A DNA stretch of 64,000 nt, taken from Exiguobacterium undae DSM 14481 (GTDB taxonomy: Bacteria > Bacillota > Bacilli > Exiguobacteriales > Exiguobacteriaceae). Below are positions 7,265 through 16,503 of the stretch, piece by piece. The stretch's first letter is position 1. Every line of letters starts with the position of its first letter. The notes beneath the pieces were generated by a model. The model saw only the letters and a program-made list of their open reading frames with translations, had not been told where the DNA came from and made no database searches. Made by a program: the position numbers and the translations under genes. The stretch lies in assembly GCF_000620805.1 (NCBI RefSeq), contig NZ_KK211187.1:2791389-2855388 (forward strand), written 5' to 3'.

Positions 7265-10195
7265 TTATTTTTTAGCTTTTTTGACGACGACTACCGTGCT
7301 CGTACTTTTTTGTTTAAAGCTGTTTTCAACATAAACCGAAAGCTTGGCTCCTGCTTTTTGTTTGGCAATCTTGACTGTGAACGTCCCTTTTGATGTGACC
7401 GTTCCTTTACCGATTACTTTTTTCTTTTCGTTTTGAACATAGACACGGGCTTTTTTCTCACCTGTCCCGGTTACTTTCGTTTGACCGGCTGTAACCGATT
7501 TAACTTTTGGTGCTGCCGGAGGAGCAACAACGGTAATCACTGTCGCTTTACTCGAACGGTTCGCAATGTCTTTCACGGTGACCGCAAGACGGGCATTCGC
7601 TGCTTGTTTTTTGACCTTCACTGCGAACTTCCCTTTGCTGTCGATGGTTGCTGTACCAACGACTTTGTTTTTGGCATCTGTGATTGTGATTTTACCTTTG
7701 GCAATCGCTGTTCCTGTTACGGTTGTCGCACCGGCGAGGACACGATTGACTTTCGGAGCAGCTGGTGCTTTTCCTGGTAACACTTCCGTCCGTTCTGACG
7801 TGACATCAGAACCGTTGGCATAACGGATCGTCAAGACGGTTTCTTTCTCCTGACGGGGAATCGTCACGCTGTATTTACCGGCTTTTGCAGTTGTTTTCGC
7901 TAATCGTTTAGATGTGTCTTTTGTATCCGTCAACTTCTTCGTCGACCAGACTTCTACTGTCGTACCTGATTTGACTTGTCCGCTGACAACCAGTTGGTTG
8001 TCATAGACCGGGTTTACTTTTCCTTTGAGGTTTAACTGGGCAATCGCACGCGTGATGTTGACTTTTCCGTATCCGGATACCGGACTGACATATGCCGGGA
8101 ATTCCGGTGTGCTGTCCTTTTCATATCCAGGCGGGTACTCATCTTCCATCTCTTCGTCTTCATCGTACCAATCATTCGGATTTTCGAAAGCGAGTGGTTC
8201 TGCGCTCGTCCGTAAGATTGCTTCGATTTGTTTCGGCGTCAACTTCGAATCAAGTGACGCGAGAATTCCAGCAACTGCTGCGACGTGCGGTGATGCCATG
8301 CTTGTTCCGTCCATGTAGACCGTGTTACCGTCCGGAACGAGACTCGCAATTTTTGAACCCGGTGCAACGACATCCAGTCCAATGCCATAGTTCGAGTAGT
8401 CCGCGACCATGCCGAGCGGGTTTGTTGCGCCGACAGAAATCGCGTATTCCGAGCTGGCTGGGAAACCGACTGACATATCATATTCGTTCCCTGATGCTGC
8501 AACGACGGTCACGCCGTGATCAGCTGCGTATTTCATCATATAAGCCATCGTCCGGCTTTCACCGCCGCCAAGACTCATGTTAATGATTTTGGCACCATGA
8601 TCAACCGCGTATTTGATTCCGAGTGCAATCGCATCGGTTTCTCCTTCACCGTTGGCATTCAAGACTTTGATCGGAAGGATCTTCGCTGACTGGTGAATTC
8701 CGCGAATACCGTAATCATTTTCAAGAGCTGCTGCGATGACACCCGAGACGTGTGTCCCGTGACCGTGGTCATCTAAGGCATTTCCGTTGCCGTTAACATC
8801 AACATAGTTCTTTTCCTGGGCAATATCGACTTTCCCTTGGAAGTCTTTCAGACGGTAATCCACCCCGGTGTCGATGACTGCAATCGTGACGGGTGCTAAT
8901 GTTTTACCCGCACGGTACTTCTCGAATTGCTCAAAGCCGATTCCGGCGTTCGGGAACTGTTCGACATTTGATTTTTGATTGAGTGACCATTGGTAGTCGT
9001 AGTTGATGTCCCCTGTTGCGCGGTATGTCTGAACTTCCTCGACATACTCAACCGCACTTGATTTCTTCAACGATTGTTTGAGGACGGCTGCCGACTGGTT
9101 TTTGACCGTCGGATCTTCCGTGACAATGACAAACTCACCTGTTTTACCAAGCGATAACTTTTCAACATCCGGTGCTTGTGCTCCGGCGATTTTCATCGTC
9201 CGTTGCGTGTGACCCGGTTTTAACTTCACGATGAAACGTGTCTTAGCTTCTGATTTCACTTTAATGCCAAATGGTTTGAACGCTTCACTCAAGTCGGAAC
9301 CACCAATCGTTTCGATTCCCGCAGTTTTTGCGACTTGATTGATTTCAGTTGCGATGACTTCCGGAGAAGCATCACGTGTCAGGGCATGCAAACGATTGAT
9401 TGCCGTCTGATCCGTTTTGGTTAATGTATAAGCCGTTCCGTTGACAAGAGCTGTCATGGCCGGTTTTAACGTTTTTAAATCTTCATACGTTTGTGTCCGC
9501 TTGTCTTTATTGAAGAGAAGTGTTTTGACGACGTATGGAGAGACTTTGTAGTACAACGAGGTTAAGTCGCGTCCTTGTTCCGACTGGCTCAACACTTGTT
9601 TTTGAATCGCGTGCATCAACGCAAGCAACGGCTTCTCGTCCGTTGTTTGTTTGAGGGCTTCTTCCGCCATACAGCTCATATCGTCGCTGATTGGCTCATA
9701 TTCGACTGGCAGCTTGACATTGTTGTATGTCAATTTGACGTGTGCCGCTTTTGGTGTTTTGCCTTCTTCGATTTCTGGATAATAGTCGACTTTGACGTAA
9801 TATGGACCATCCCAGGCATACGGGACAGCGATTTTTGTTGCGTCTTTGTCGCTTGGTTCTGCGTATCCGCGGTAACGATCAAACGTTTCGTCCTTTGACG
9901 CCATTTCTTGACTTGGGTAAGCCGTCACTTCAATCGGCTGATCCGTATCAAGCGACAATTCAAAGTGGCTTGCTGTTTTTTCAACACCCGCTTGATGCTC
10001 GACCTTATACCAATATGTATTTTTTTCTGCCGTTCCGGTTTCGAGCACAGTTTCTTGCCCAGCGTTTAATAAGACAGCTTCCGATAATGCGCTTGCTGCC
10101 GCGGTCTTCGTAGCTGACGGTCCGATTCCAAGTGACAGAATCAAACAGCTCAGCATGAGCCAAATGGTTACCTTTTTCACAACGTTCCTCCTCAA
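7265..10195 (-). CDS. Secreted subtilisin-like serine protease (S8) with C-terminal Ig-like repeats
   Basis: A 976-residue exported protease. A signal peptide occupies about residues 1-34, with a basic start, a hydrophobic core and an AAAS-type end. A pre-peptidase beta domain (about 38-155) and a propeptide-like region lead to the S8 catalytic domain. The triad is visible: Asp442 in VIDTGVD, His479 in HGTHVSG and Ser632 in GTSMASPH. The C-terminal ~250 residues hold an all-beta domain and two tandem ~85-residue Ig-like (Big-type) modules, each starting with a PAAPKV motif, which probably mediate substrate or wall contact. It likely degrades extracellular protein. No LPxTG sorting motif is present. 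It has its own terminator and no operon partners. Confidence 0.93.
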   Translation of the reverse strand: MRRNVVKKVTIWLMLSCLILSLGIGPSATKTAAASALSEAVLLNAGQETVLETGTAEKNTYWYKVEHQAGVEKTASHFELSLDTDQPIEVTAYPSQEMASKDETFDRYRGYAEPSDKDATKIAVPYAWDGPYYVKVDYYPEIEEGKTPKAAHVKLTYNNVKLPVEYEPISDDMSCMAEEALKQTTDEKPLLALMHAIQKQVLSQSEQGRDLTSLYYKVSPYVVKTLLFNKDKRTQTYEDLKTLKPAMTALVNGTAYTLTKTDQTAINRLHALTRDASPEVIATEINQVAKTAGIETIGGSDLSEAFKPFGIKVKSEAKTRFIVKLKPGHTQRTMKIAGAQAPDVEKLSLGKTGEFVIVTEDPTVKNQSAAVLKQSLKKSSAVEYVEEVQTYRATGDINYDYQWSLNQKSNVEQFPNAGIGFEQFEKYRAGKTLAPVTIAVIDTGVDYRLKDFQGKVDIAQEKNYVDVNGNGNALDDHGHGTHVSGVIAAALENDYGIRGIHQSAKILPIKVLNANGEGETDAIALGIKYAVDHGAKIINMSLGGGESRTMAYMMKYAADHGVTVVAASGNEYDMSVGFPASSEYAISVGATNPLGMVADYSNYGIGLDVVAPGSKIASLVPDGNTVYMDGTSMASPHVAAVAGILASLDSKLTPKQIEAILRTSAEPLAFENPNDWYDEDEEMEDEYPPGYEKDSTPEFPAYVSPVSGYGKVNITRAIAQLNLKGKVNPVYDNQLVVSGQVKSGTTVEVWSTKKLTDTKDTSKRLAKTTAKAGKYSVTIPRQEKETVLTIRYANGSDVTSERTEVLPGKAPAAPKVNRVLAGATTVTGTAIAKGKITITDAKNKVVGTATIDSKGKFAVKVKKQAANARLAVTVKDIANRSSKATVITVVAPPAAPKVKSVTAGQTKVTGTGEKKARVYVQNEKKKVIGKGTVTSKGTFTVKIAKQKAGAKLSVYVENSFKQKSTSTVVVVKKAKK

Positions 10196-10285
10196 GATAT
10201 AATCCTACATTGTTTATAGTATAAACAATATTTGGATAAAATGGATAGCTATTTTTTAGGCGAATCACCTTACAGTTTCGAAAGA

Positions 10286-10318
10286 AAAGACACCTTCCAC
10301 AAAAGTGAAAAGTGTCTG
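10286..10318 (-). terminator. Intrinsic terminator of msrAB
   Basis: A twelve-pair stem (GACACTTTTCAC with GTGGAAGGTGTC, including G-T pairs) and a T-rich tail on the minus strand, just past the msrAB stop. Confidence 0.75.
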
Positions 10319-10326
10319 TTTCGCTG

Positions 10327-11427
10327 TTATTTAAATTCAGAAAGATATTGTTCGTACCCTTCTTGTTTCAACTCTTCTTTCGGAATGAATCGCAAAGCTG
10401 CCGAGTTCATACAGTACCGTAACCCTGTCGGTTCGGGACCGTCCGTAAAGACATGTCCAAGATGGGCATTCCCGTGACGGCTTCTGACTTCCATCCGCTT
10501 CATCCCAAGCGCAAAGTCACTTTTTTCAATGATGTTCCCGGGTTCAAGAGGTCGCGTGAAGCTGGGCCATCCGGTTTTCGAATCGTATTTATCCTTCGAA
10601 GAGAATAACGCTTCACCGGAAATCAGATCGACATAAATCCCGTCCGCCTTCAAATCATGGTACGGATTATCAAATGCCGGTTCTGTCCCGTCTTCTTGGG
10701 TGACTTTGTACTGAATATCCGTCAATTTCGCTTTGATCTGTTCGTCCGTTAACTTCGTATACTTGGGTAAATCAAGTTTTGGTTGATCATTCCAGTATTG
10801 GTTAATGAAGTCATCACGTCCGGACGCAGCGCGGTAGAACTTGTATTTCTTTTCGCTTTTCAAGTAATAATCTTGATGGTAGTCTTCCGCCTCATAAAAC
10901 GGACCGGCTTCAATCAACGGCGTGACGATTTTTTCATCAAAGATGCCGCTGGCTGCCAAATCCTTCTTCGATTGTTCCGCAATCTGTTTTTGCTCGGCGT
11001 TCGTATAGAAAATTGCCGTCGTATAAGATTGCCCCTGGTCGACGAACTGACCGTTCGGATCAGTCGGATCCACTTGACGCCAGTAAACATCCAGAAGTTG
11101 TTTGTACGAGATGACCGATGGATCAAACGTGATCAGGACCGCTTCCCGGTGACCGGTTGTCTCCGCCGATACTTGGTTATAGGTCGGATTTTCAACATCT
11201 CCACCGGTATAACCGGAAATGACTGATTTCACACCTTTTAACTCTTCAAACGGCGGTTCCATACACCAGAAACATCCTCCGGCGAGAATCGCCGTTTCTT
11301 CTTTTGTATACGACAACTCTTTGCTTCCGCTCGATTTTGCCTGTTGCTGTTGGAAAACAAAGTAGCCGCCAATCATGATCGCAATCAATGCTACGACCGA
11401 AAGAATCGTCAACATCCGTTTCTTCAT
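10327..11427 (-). CDS. msrAB: Membrane-anchored MsrA-MsrB methionine sulfoxide reductase fusion
   Basis: A 366-residue fusion that reduces both S- and R-methionine sulfoxide in proteins. An N-terminal membrane anchor (about 5-25) places it outside the cytoplasmic membrane. The MsrA domain (about 44-205) has the catalytic GGCFWCMEP motif with Cys52 and Cys55. The MsrB domain (about 225-350) has the GWPSF motif and the catalytic Cys339 in [11 protein letters not shown]. The usual structural CxxC zinc motifs of MsrB are not obvious. The anchor suggests repair of surface or secreted proteins after oxidation. The reducing partner is not encoded nearby. Monocistronic with its own terminator. Confidence 0.94.
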   Translation of the reverse strand: MKKRMLTILSVVALIAIMIGGYFVFQQQQAKSSGSKELSYTKEETAILAGGCFWCMEPPFEELKGVKSVISGYTGGDVENPTYNQVSAETTGHREAVLITFDPSVISYKQLLDVYWRQVDPTDPNGQFVDQGQSYTTAIFYTNAEQKQIAEQSKKDLAASGIFDEKIVTPLIEAGPFYEAEDYHQDYYLKSEKKYKFYRAASGRDDFINQYWNDQPKLDLPKYTKLTDEQIKAKLTDIQYKVTQEDGTEPAFDNPYHDLKADGIYVDLISGEALFSSKDKYDSKTGWPSFTRPLEPGNIIEKSDFALGMKRMEVRSRHGNAHLGHVFTDGPEPTGLRYCMNSAALRFIPKEELKQEGYEQYLSEFK

Positions 11428-11611
11428 CTCCCTCCGCCTCCTTTTTTAAGCTTACGTCGTTCACCCGCGGGCAGATGTCTTTTTTCTAATGTACCTTGAT
11501 TTCCCACAGTTTGTCGCCCGGTCCGCCTTCATTTGGCACATTCAAAAAACGATTCATCTTATTCAGACAGGGAATAAGATAAAAGAATTCAAAAAACCAG
11601 GAGGGGTATTT

Positions 11612-11998
11612 ATGTTTGACTACACCGTCAACTCCAATCATTCGACAGAGGACACCATTACACGACTCAAAACAGAACTTGCCGAGATTTCATTCGGCGT
11701 CTTATGGGAGTTTGATTTAGCCAAGAAATTCAAAGAAAAAGAGTTACCGTTTGACGACCAGTACCATATCCTTGAAGTCTGTAACCCGAAAGAAGCCCAT
11801 CGTGTCTTATCTACTCGACGGCGGGCCGGCTACTTCTTACCGTGTAAGCTCGCTGTTTATACGGAAGATGGACAAACGAAAATCGGCATGCCGCGCCCGA
11901 CCTCACTGATCGGTTTGGTCGAAGACGACGAGCTGAAGCAAGTCGCACTCGATGTTGAACGACAACTTGTTGACGTTATCGAAAAAAGCCGATTGTAA
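11612..11998 (+). CDS. DUF302 family protein
   Basis: A 128-residue protein with the features of DUF302: an N-terminal TVNSNHSTEDTITRLK stretch, a central segment ending in EVCNP, and a C-terminal PSSLI/PTSLIGLV-like loop. The family is small, cytoplasmic and of unknown biochemical function, and is often found beside sulfur, copper or heme genes. The start at 11612 is fixed by an AGGAGGGG-like ribosome binding site. A longer in-frame reading from 11489 is not supported. It sits next to the reactive-sulfur locus but in the opposite orientation, with a shared terminator. Confidence 0.8.
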   Translation: MFDYTVNSNHSTEDTITRLKTELAEISFGVLWEFDLAKKFKEKELPFDDQYHILEVCNPKEAHRVLSTRRRAGYFLPCKLAVYTEDGQTKIGMPRPTSLIGLVEDDELKQVALDVERQLVDVIEKSRL

Positions 11999-12007
11999 CT
12001 TCATCAG

Positions 12008-12049
12008 AAAAACGATGCTCTGCTGACGTACAAGCAAAGCATCGTTTTG
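12008..12049. terminator. Bidirectional intrinsic terminator
   Basis: AAAACGATGCT and AGCATCGTTTT form a strong stem between the convergent DUF302 and TauE/SafE genes, followed by T's on the plus strand. Confidence 0.8.
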
Positions 12050-12058
12050 TTTGTTCTT

Positions 12059-12835
12059 TTACAAAATATCAATCCAAATTTTGATCGCTGTCGCTAAAAT
12101 CAAGACCGCCAAAATGATTTGCAAAATCTTCGTGTTCATCTTTTTTCCGGCAAGCGCGCCGAGCGGTGCCGCAATCAGACTGGCGACGACCATGATGGCC
12201 GCTGGACCCCAATCGACCTGTCCTGTCGTAATCTTCCCGACCGTTGCACCAATCGACGAAATAAAGGTAATGGCAAGAGACGAAGCAATCGTCATTCGGG
12301 TCGGGATCTTTAGAATGACTAGCATGATTGGAACGAGTAAAAAGGCTCCGGCCGCACCGACGATTCCCGCTCCCACTCCGACGATAAACGCAGCACTTGC
12401 CGCAATCCCTTTATTGAAGCGAACTTGATCAAGCGGGATATCATCGATGCCTTTTCGCGGAATGAACATCATCACGGCTGCAGTCAGTGCCAACACGCCG
12501 TAGACAAGATTGATTGTATCTTCCGCGAGAACGTTTGAGCCATAAGCGCCGATGAAGCTCCCAATCAGAATTGCTCCGCCCATATACAGAATCAGCGACT
12601 TATTTAAGAAACCGCCTTTTCGATAGGCCCAAACGCCGCCAATCGTCGCAAAAAAGACTTGAATCGCGCTGATTCCCGCAACTTCATGCGCAGAAAAAGC
12701 AGCAAATCCGAGCAGTGGTGGAATGTAGAGTAGCATTGGATATTTGATGATCGAGCCGCCAATTCCGACCATGCCCGAGATGTATGACCCAACAAACCCA
12801 ATTAAAAAAATTGTGATGATAAAACCGAGTTCCAT
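12059..12835 (-). CDS. TauE/SafE-type sulfur-anion exporter
   Basis: A 258-residue protein with about eight membrane helices and the glycine-rich GMVGIGGS signature of the TauE/SafE family near residue 20, with a second half-repeat (AAGAF region) near the middle. Members export sulfite, thiosulfate or related anions. It is the last gene of the CstR-controlled reactive-sulfur operon, so export of the sulfite or thiosulfate made from persulfides is the likely job. Start at 12835 is set by an AAAGGAG site; an upstream in-frame ATG has none. Confidence 0.88.
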   Translation of the reverse strand: MELGFIITIFLIGFVGSYISGMVGIGGSIIKYPMLLYIPPLLGFAAFSAHEVAGISAIQVFFATIGGVWAYRKGGFLNKSLILYMGGAILIGSFIGAYGSNVLAEDTINLVYGVLALTAAVMMFIPRKGIDDIPLDQVRFNKGIAASAAFIVGVGAGIVGAAGAFLLVPIMLVILKIPTRMTIASSLAITFISSIGATVGKITTGQVDWGPAAIMVVASLIAAPLGALAGKKMNTKILQIILAVLILATAIKIWIDIL

Positions 12836-12889
12836 TTGATTCACTCCTTTAAAAAAAGAGGACTGTCGCCAGCCCTCCTTCAACTTGAA

Positions 12890-13117
12890 TTACCCTTTTT
12901 GGATCCAGAATTTTAAGACGCTTGCCTCTTCCTCATGTTTCACAAGTTCGTGGCCACCTGATTTTGCCCAGGCTTGTAAATCGTTTTTTGCCCCTTTGTC
13001 CGTTGCATGGACTTCAAGGATTTGACCGGATTCGAGTCCGGAAATGGCTTTTTTTGTTTTGACGATCGGCATTGGGCAGGCAAGCCCTTTGGCGTCGAGT
13101 ACGAGTTCTGATTTCAT
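12890..13117 (-). CDS. tusA: TusA-family sulfur carrier
   Basis: A 75-residue TusA/SirA-fold protein with the invariant CPMP motif (Cys14) that carries a persulfide sulfur. It is the usual length for the family. It lies between the rhodanese-metallo-beta-lactamase gene and the exporter gene in the same orientation. It probably accepts sulfane sulfur from one of the rhodaneses or the DsrE-like protein in this operon. It is a close paralogue of the N-terminal half of the TusA-rhodanese fusion at 14323-14889. Confidence 0.92.
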   Translation of the reverse strand: MKSELVLDAKGLACPMPIVKTKKAISGLESGQILEVHATDKGAKNDLQAWAKSGGHELVKHEEEASVLKFWIQKG

Positions 13118-13153
13118 GATTGTGATTCCTCCTGAAGTAAGTGGTTTTCTAAT

Positions 13154-14290
13154 TTAACGAACGGCGCAACGGTTAGGTCCGACTTCCATCTCGCGTTGTG
13201 CTTCGAGATCAGGCGTCTGTTTCCCCATGTTGGTTTCGCGAATTTCTTGATAGGCATTTGGCTGCGGTGGCAGATTTTCGGTCACCATCTTCCGGAATGT
13301 TTCTTCATCTTCGATGTTCAAGCCGTGATTGTTTGCGAGTAAAATGTCGAGTTTTTCTGCGACACTGCCGTCTTCATTTAACTCTTCAATCAGCATGAAA
13401 TGGGCCGGTAAGACGACAAGGTCTTTCGCAAGTTCGCGGTACGTCTTGTAAAGCGACTCCCGCAGATCGCCGACCCAATCTTCTGCCAGACCGGCTAAAT
13501 CCGGACGACCAATCGAATCGATGAATAAGATATCACCCGTTAAGAGGTATCGCTCGTCGACAATAAACGACGTGGAACCGATTGTATGTCCCGGGGAATA
13601 CAGTGCCCGGACATCGATTTTTGTATCGCCTACTTGAACGCGGCTTCCGTCTTCGAGTGCTGCATAATCAAATGTGACATCTGTCGCGTCTTTTGGCGGC
13701 AACCAGTAAGTTGCTCCCGTTTTTTCCGCAATCTCACGCCCACCGGAAATGTGATCGGCGTGAAGGTGTGTATCAAAGACGTGCGTGATGGTCAGTTGAC
13801 GTTCGTTAGCATAATCGAGATAAACATCTGTCATCCGCGCGGCATCCACGAGGACGGCTTCGCCTTCTGAGATGATCATGTACGATAAGCAGCCTTTCCC
13901 GATTCGGACGAATTGAACGACTTCCCCTTGATCGGCTCCGGTTTCATTTAATGATCCAAGTGAAATCGGCTCCAAGTGTTCACTCCAGGCTTTCATGCCT
14001 CCTGAAAGATACGAGACGGTCCGTCCTGCTTCTTCCAATAAATCCGCTACAAAAATCGACGACCCTTCTTTTGCACAGACGACTAGAACAGGTTGGTCCG
14101 TCGGCAGTTGCTCTAAAATATCTTCGACACCGTCGAGTAAATCGAAATACGGAACATTGAGATACGAAAACTGTTCGCCTTCAATTTTCCAGTCTTGAAA
14201 TGCCTCTTCATTTCGGACATCCAAGATAAACATTTTTTCACGGTGAATGATTTTTTGCGTGACTTCTTTTGTTGTCATTGCGTGTGCCAT
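13154..14290 (-). CDS. Rhodanese-metallo-beta-lactamase fusion, persulfide-dioxygenase-like
   Basis: A 378-residue protein. An N-terminal rhodanese domain (about 5-110) has Cys72 at the active-site position in a CAKEGSS loop. It precedes a metallo-beta-lactamase-fold domain (about 125-330) with the metal motif THLHADH (His175, His177, Asp179, His180), plus later GHT and TGD motifs. This is the domain content of Fe(II) persulfide dioxygenases of the CstA/CstB/ETHE1 group, here with the rhodanese first. It should oxidise protein or low-molecular persulfide to sulfite or thiosulfate. It differs in domain order from the second persulfide enzyme at 25993-27399. An AGGAGG site supports the start. 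Confidence 0.88.
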   Translation of the reverse strand: MAHAMTTKEVTQKIIHREKMFILDVRNEEAFQDWKIEGEQFSYLNVPYFDLLDGVEDILEQLPTDQPVLVVCAKEGSSIFVADLLEEAGRTVSYLSGGMKAWSEHLEPISLGSLNETGADQGEVVQFVRIGKGCLSYMIISEGEAVLVDAARMTDVYLDYANERQLTITHVFDTHLHADHISGGREIAEKTGATYWLPPKDATDVTFDYAALEDGSRVQVGDTKIDVRALYSPGHTIGSTSFIVDERYLLTGDILFIDSIGRPDLAGLAEDWVGDLRESLYKTYRELAKDLVVLPAHFMLIEELNEDGSVAEKLDILLANNHGLNIEDEETFRKMVTENLPPQPNAYQEIRETNMGKQTPDLEAQREMEVGPNRCAVR

Positions 14291-14322
14291 CTGATTGATT
14301 CCTCCTGCTCATAATTTACGGA

Positions 14323-14889
14323 TTAAACGGTTTGATGCGTGTCATACTTCCAGTCACTCATGCCGGGGATCACGTTTTGAACGTTGAATCCTTTTGCATC
14401 AAGCTGTTGGCAGGCTAAATCACTCCGACTGCCTGTCCGACAGACGACATAAATCGTTTTCGCTGTGTCGAGTTCTCCGATTCGTGTCTCCAGTTCTCCG
14501 AGCGGAATGTTGACGGCATTCGGGATATGGGAAAACGCATATTCAGCCGTTTCCCGGACGTCCAAGATGAGCGTATCCGGATTGTTGCGAACCGTTTCAA
14601 CAGTTTCGTTCGTAACAACCGATTTAAATGCCGGTGCTTCTTGCTCGTCACCGGAAGATTTACGGACGTAATGCCGTAAGACATCTCCTTCTTCGATCGT
14701 TCCAAGATATTGATTCCCGGTACTGTTCGCCCAAGCACGGAGATCGGCTGTTGATCCTTTGTCAGTTGCCTGTACTTCCACGACTTGACCTGATTCCAGC
14801 GTCTTCATCGTCTTTTTTGTCCGGACGATTGGCATCGGGCACGCTAAGCCACGTGCATCGAGTACGATATCTGTTTTGATTGTCTGCAA
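14323..14889 (-). CDS. TusA-rhodanese fusion sulfurtransferase
   Basis: A 188-residue two-domain sulfur relay protein. The N-terminal TusA domain has the CPMP motif (Cys17); the C-terminal rhodanese domain has active-site Cys150 in CRTGSRSD. A TTG start at 14889 was chosen because AAAAAGGAGCG lies eight bases upstream. The longer ATG reading (to 14958) would run through the CstR-type operator and into the preceding gene. The architecture resembles part of staphylococcal CstA, which joins rhodanese, TusA and other domains. It lies in the CstR-controlled operon and has an operator of its own just upstream. Confidence 0.88.
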   Translation of the reverse strand: MQTIKTDIVLDARGLACPMPIVRTKKTMKTLESGQVVEVQATDKGSTADLRAWANSTGNQYLGTIEEGDVLRHYVRKSSGDEQEAPAFKSVVTNETVETVRNNPDTLILDVRETAEYAFSHIPNAVNIPLGELETRIGELDTAKTIYVVCRTGSRSDLACQQLDAKGFNVQNVIPGMSDWKYDTHQTV

Positions 14890-14905
14890 AAGTATTCGCT
14901 CCTTT

Positions 14906-14921
14906 TTACCTATAGGGGTAT
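14906..14921. promoter_or_regulatory. CstR-type operator upstream of the TusA-rhodanese gene
   Basis: The 16-bp inverted repeat TTACC-TATAGG-GGTAT has the same spacing and half-sites as three other copies in this window. It lies in the 49-base gap before the TTG start, implying an internal promoter inside the operon. Confidence 0.75.
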
Positions 14922-14938
14922 ATTTAACATTAAATTTT

Positions 14939-15235
14939 TTAGTTGGTTTTACCTTCATATGCCATCATGCCGCCATCCATGTTGATGACATCAAATCCTT
15001 GCCCTTCGAGATATGTTGCGGCACGACCACTTCTTGCGCCAGAACGGCAGACCATGACATATTGTTTTTTCTTATCGAGTTCGTTCATTTTAAATTCGAC
15101 GAGACCAAGTGGAATATGAATCGCTTCCGGAATCTTGCCTTCTTTGACTTCATCCACTTCGCGGACATCGATGATGTTGAGTTGTTCCCCGTTTTCAAGC
15201 TTTTCCTGTACTTCTTTTGCTGTAAATCGTTTCAT
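14939..15235 (-). CDS. Single-domain rhodanese sulfurtransferase
   Basis: A 98-residue cytoplasmic rhodanese domain with the standard IIDVRE start of the domain and active-site Cys63 in the loop CRSGARS. It transfers sulfane sulfur from persulfides to acceptors such as thiols, sulfite or cyanide. It follows the membrane-linked rhodanese by 21 bases in the operon. The loop sequence differs from the other rhodaneses here, suggesting different partners. Confidence 0.93.
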   Translation of the reverse strand: MKRFTAKEVQEKLENGEQLNIIDVREVDEVKEGKIPEAIHIPLGLVEFKMNELDKKKQYVMVCRSGARSGRAATYLEGQGFDVINMDGGMMAYEGKTN

Positions 15236-15256
15236 CTGTCATTCCTCCTCCTAGTG

Positions 15257-15616
15257 TTAACGCCAAGCGTTCATTCCGCCTGACACTTCTGTAACCTGAG
15301 CATAACCCGCCTTTTTTAATTGTTTGACCGCCTGTTTACTGCGCATGCCGCTCTGACAGATTACGATGACTTCTTTGTCTTTCGGAATCTTGTCGAGTTG
15401 TGACGGCAATACTTGAAGCGGAATGTTTTTAAAGCCTTTAATGTGATTGCCTTTGAATTCACCCGGTGTCCGGACGTCCAAATAAAATCGGTTGCGGTCG
15501 CCTAACTTCTGTTTTAATTCGGACGTCGACCATTTGTTGACACCTTTAGTTGGCGCAAACATCCGATAAGCTAGAAATGCAACGATGATTAGAAATACGA
15601 TGGTCAAGATATCCAT
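15257..15616 (-). CDS. Membrane-anchored rhodanese-like protein
   Basis: A 119-residue protein: one N-terminal membrane helix (about 3-20) and a rhodanese domain with Cys87 in CQSGMRS. It should place sulfurtransferase activity at the membrane surface. The ATG at 15616 was chosen over one nine bases upstream, because GAGGAGGG then sits at the right spacing. It is part of the CstR-controlled operon. Confidence 0.9.
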   Translation of the reverse strand: MDILTIVFLIIVAFLAYRMFAPTKGVNKWSTSELKQKLGDRNRFYLDVRTPGEFKGNHIKGFKNIPLQVLPSQLDKIPKDKEVIVICQSGMRSKQAVKQLKKAGYAQVTEVSGGMNAWR

Positions 15617-15637
15617 TTGTATCATCCCTCCTCGAGA

Positions 15638-16117
15638 TTAGATGAACAGGTTGACGTTTCCGTCTTCGGCATCGGCAAGATATGCAGCGACACCGGCATA
15701 TTCGATCCCGTCATGCAATTCTTCTTGTTTTAGTCCGAGCAGATCCATCGTCATCGTACACGCGACGAGTTTTACGTCTTGTTCTTTTGCCAGTTCAATT
15801 AAATCAGGAAGTGGCATCGCATTGTGTTTTTTCATGACGTTTTTAATCATCTTCTGACCGGCACCACCAAAGTTCATTTTCGAGAGCGGCATCTTGTCTG
15901 CTCCGCGCGGCATGAATTTCCCGAACATTTTTTCAAGCAACGTTTTATCGGGCTGAATCGGTTCGTCCTTGCGCATCGCGTTTAATCCCCAGAACGTATG
16001 GAAAATCGTCACTTCATGGTCGTAAGCCGCTGCACCGTTGGCAATGATATATGCTGCCATGACCTTATCGTAATCTCCGCTGAACAATACAATCGTTGTT
16101 TTTTTAATTTCTGACAT
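15638..16117 (-). CDS. DsrE/DsrF/DrsH-like sulfur-transfer protein
   Basis: A 159-residue protein of the DrsE_2 type. It opens with a strand-loop TTIVLFSGDYDK, has a basic Met- and Gly-rich central region, and has a conserved Cys in the LVACTMTMDLLG segment (about residue 120) that is the probable persulfide carrier. These proteins occur with rhodaneses and TusA in sulfane-sulfur metabolism. A GGAGG site nine bases upstream fixes the start at 16117. It is the first gene after the cstR-like regulator and has its own operator. Confidence 0.88.
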   Translation of the reverse strand: MSEIKKTTIVLFSGDYDKVMAAYIIANGAAAYDHEVTIFHTFWGLNAMRKDEPIQPDKTLLEKMFGKFMPRGADKMPLSKMNFGGAGQKMIKNVMKKHNAMPLPDLIELAKEQDVKLVACTMTMDLLGLKQEELHDGIEYAGVAAYLADAEDGNVNLFI

Positions 16118-16139
16118 CTGAATAATTCCTCCGCTCAAT

Positions 16140-16155
16140 TTACCCTAATGGGTAT
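16140..16155. promoter_or_regulatory. CstR-type operator upstream of the dsrE-like gene
   Basis: TTACC-CTAATG-GGTAT, with a perfect inner TACCC/GGGTA palindrome, lies between the regulator's stop and the dsrE-like start. It matches the spacing of the other three sites. Confidence 0.8.
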
Positions 16156-16174
16156 ATTTTCTTTTAAAAATTTT

Positions 16175-16438
16175 TTATCTGCTTTTCAATAACAGTTGAA
16201 CCGCTTCTGCTACGGCTTGTTCATGATTGTCTGCCGTGTCATCATTCGTCACACAGTCAATGAGGTTTTCACTCACGACCAGTCCAATGACACGATCAAT
16301 CGCACTCCGTGTCGCACTCAGTTGAGTGACAACCTCTTTGCAGGATGCTTCTTCTTTCATCATCCGGGTGATGGCGTGAAGTTGCCCTTCAATCCGGTTC
16401 ATCCGGTGAATGATTTTGTCTTCGTATACTTTTTCCAT
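16175..16438 (-). CDS. cstR: CsoR-family repressor, CstR-like persulfide sensor
   Basis: An 87-residue all-helical CsoR-family repressor. Counting from the chosen ATG, two Cys lie 29 residues apart (Cys33 and Cys62). The position that holds the copper-binding His in CsoR (25 after the first Cys) is Asn58. A Cys-Asn-Cys pattern argues against copper sensing and for CstR-type sensing of per- and polysulfides, which crosslink the two Cys and release DNA. The neighbourhood of rhodaneses, TusA and persulfide dioxygenase supports this. It likely represses itself and the operon through the ATACC-N6-GGTAT sites. The start is a little uncertain: the AAGGAG lies 12 bases away. Confidence 0.88.
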   Translation of the reverse strand: MEKVYEDKIIHRMNRIEGQLHAITRMMKEEASCKEVVTQLSATRSAIDRVIGLVVSENLIDCVTNDDTADNHEQAVAEAVQLLLKSR

Positions 16439-16503
16439 GTGAAGAACACGCTCCTTTTTTCGTGTGACCTGCGTCATATCCATTGGCTACATTCCATACA
16501 ATA

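Noticed and set aside
8092-8583. Plus-strand frame antisense to the subtilase
   Set aside because: Arg- and Ser-rich shadow of a well-supported gene with all catalytic motifs on the other strand.
14889-14958. ATG start giving a longer TusA-rhodanese protein
   Set aside because: It would translate the operator and the previous gene's end; no ribosome binding site in front of it, whereas the TTG has one.
16175-16438. Copper-sensing CsoR
   Set aside because: The ligand His is replaced by Asn and the neighbours are sulfur-transfer genes with no copper ATPase or chaperone.
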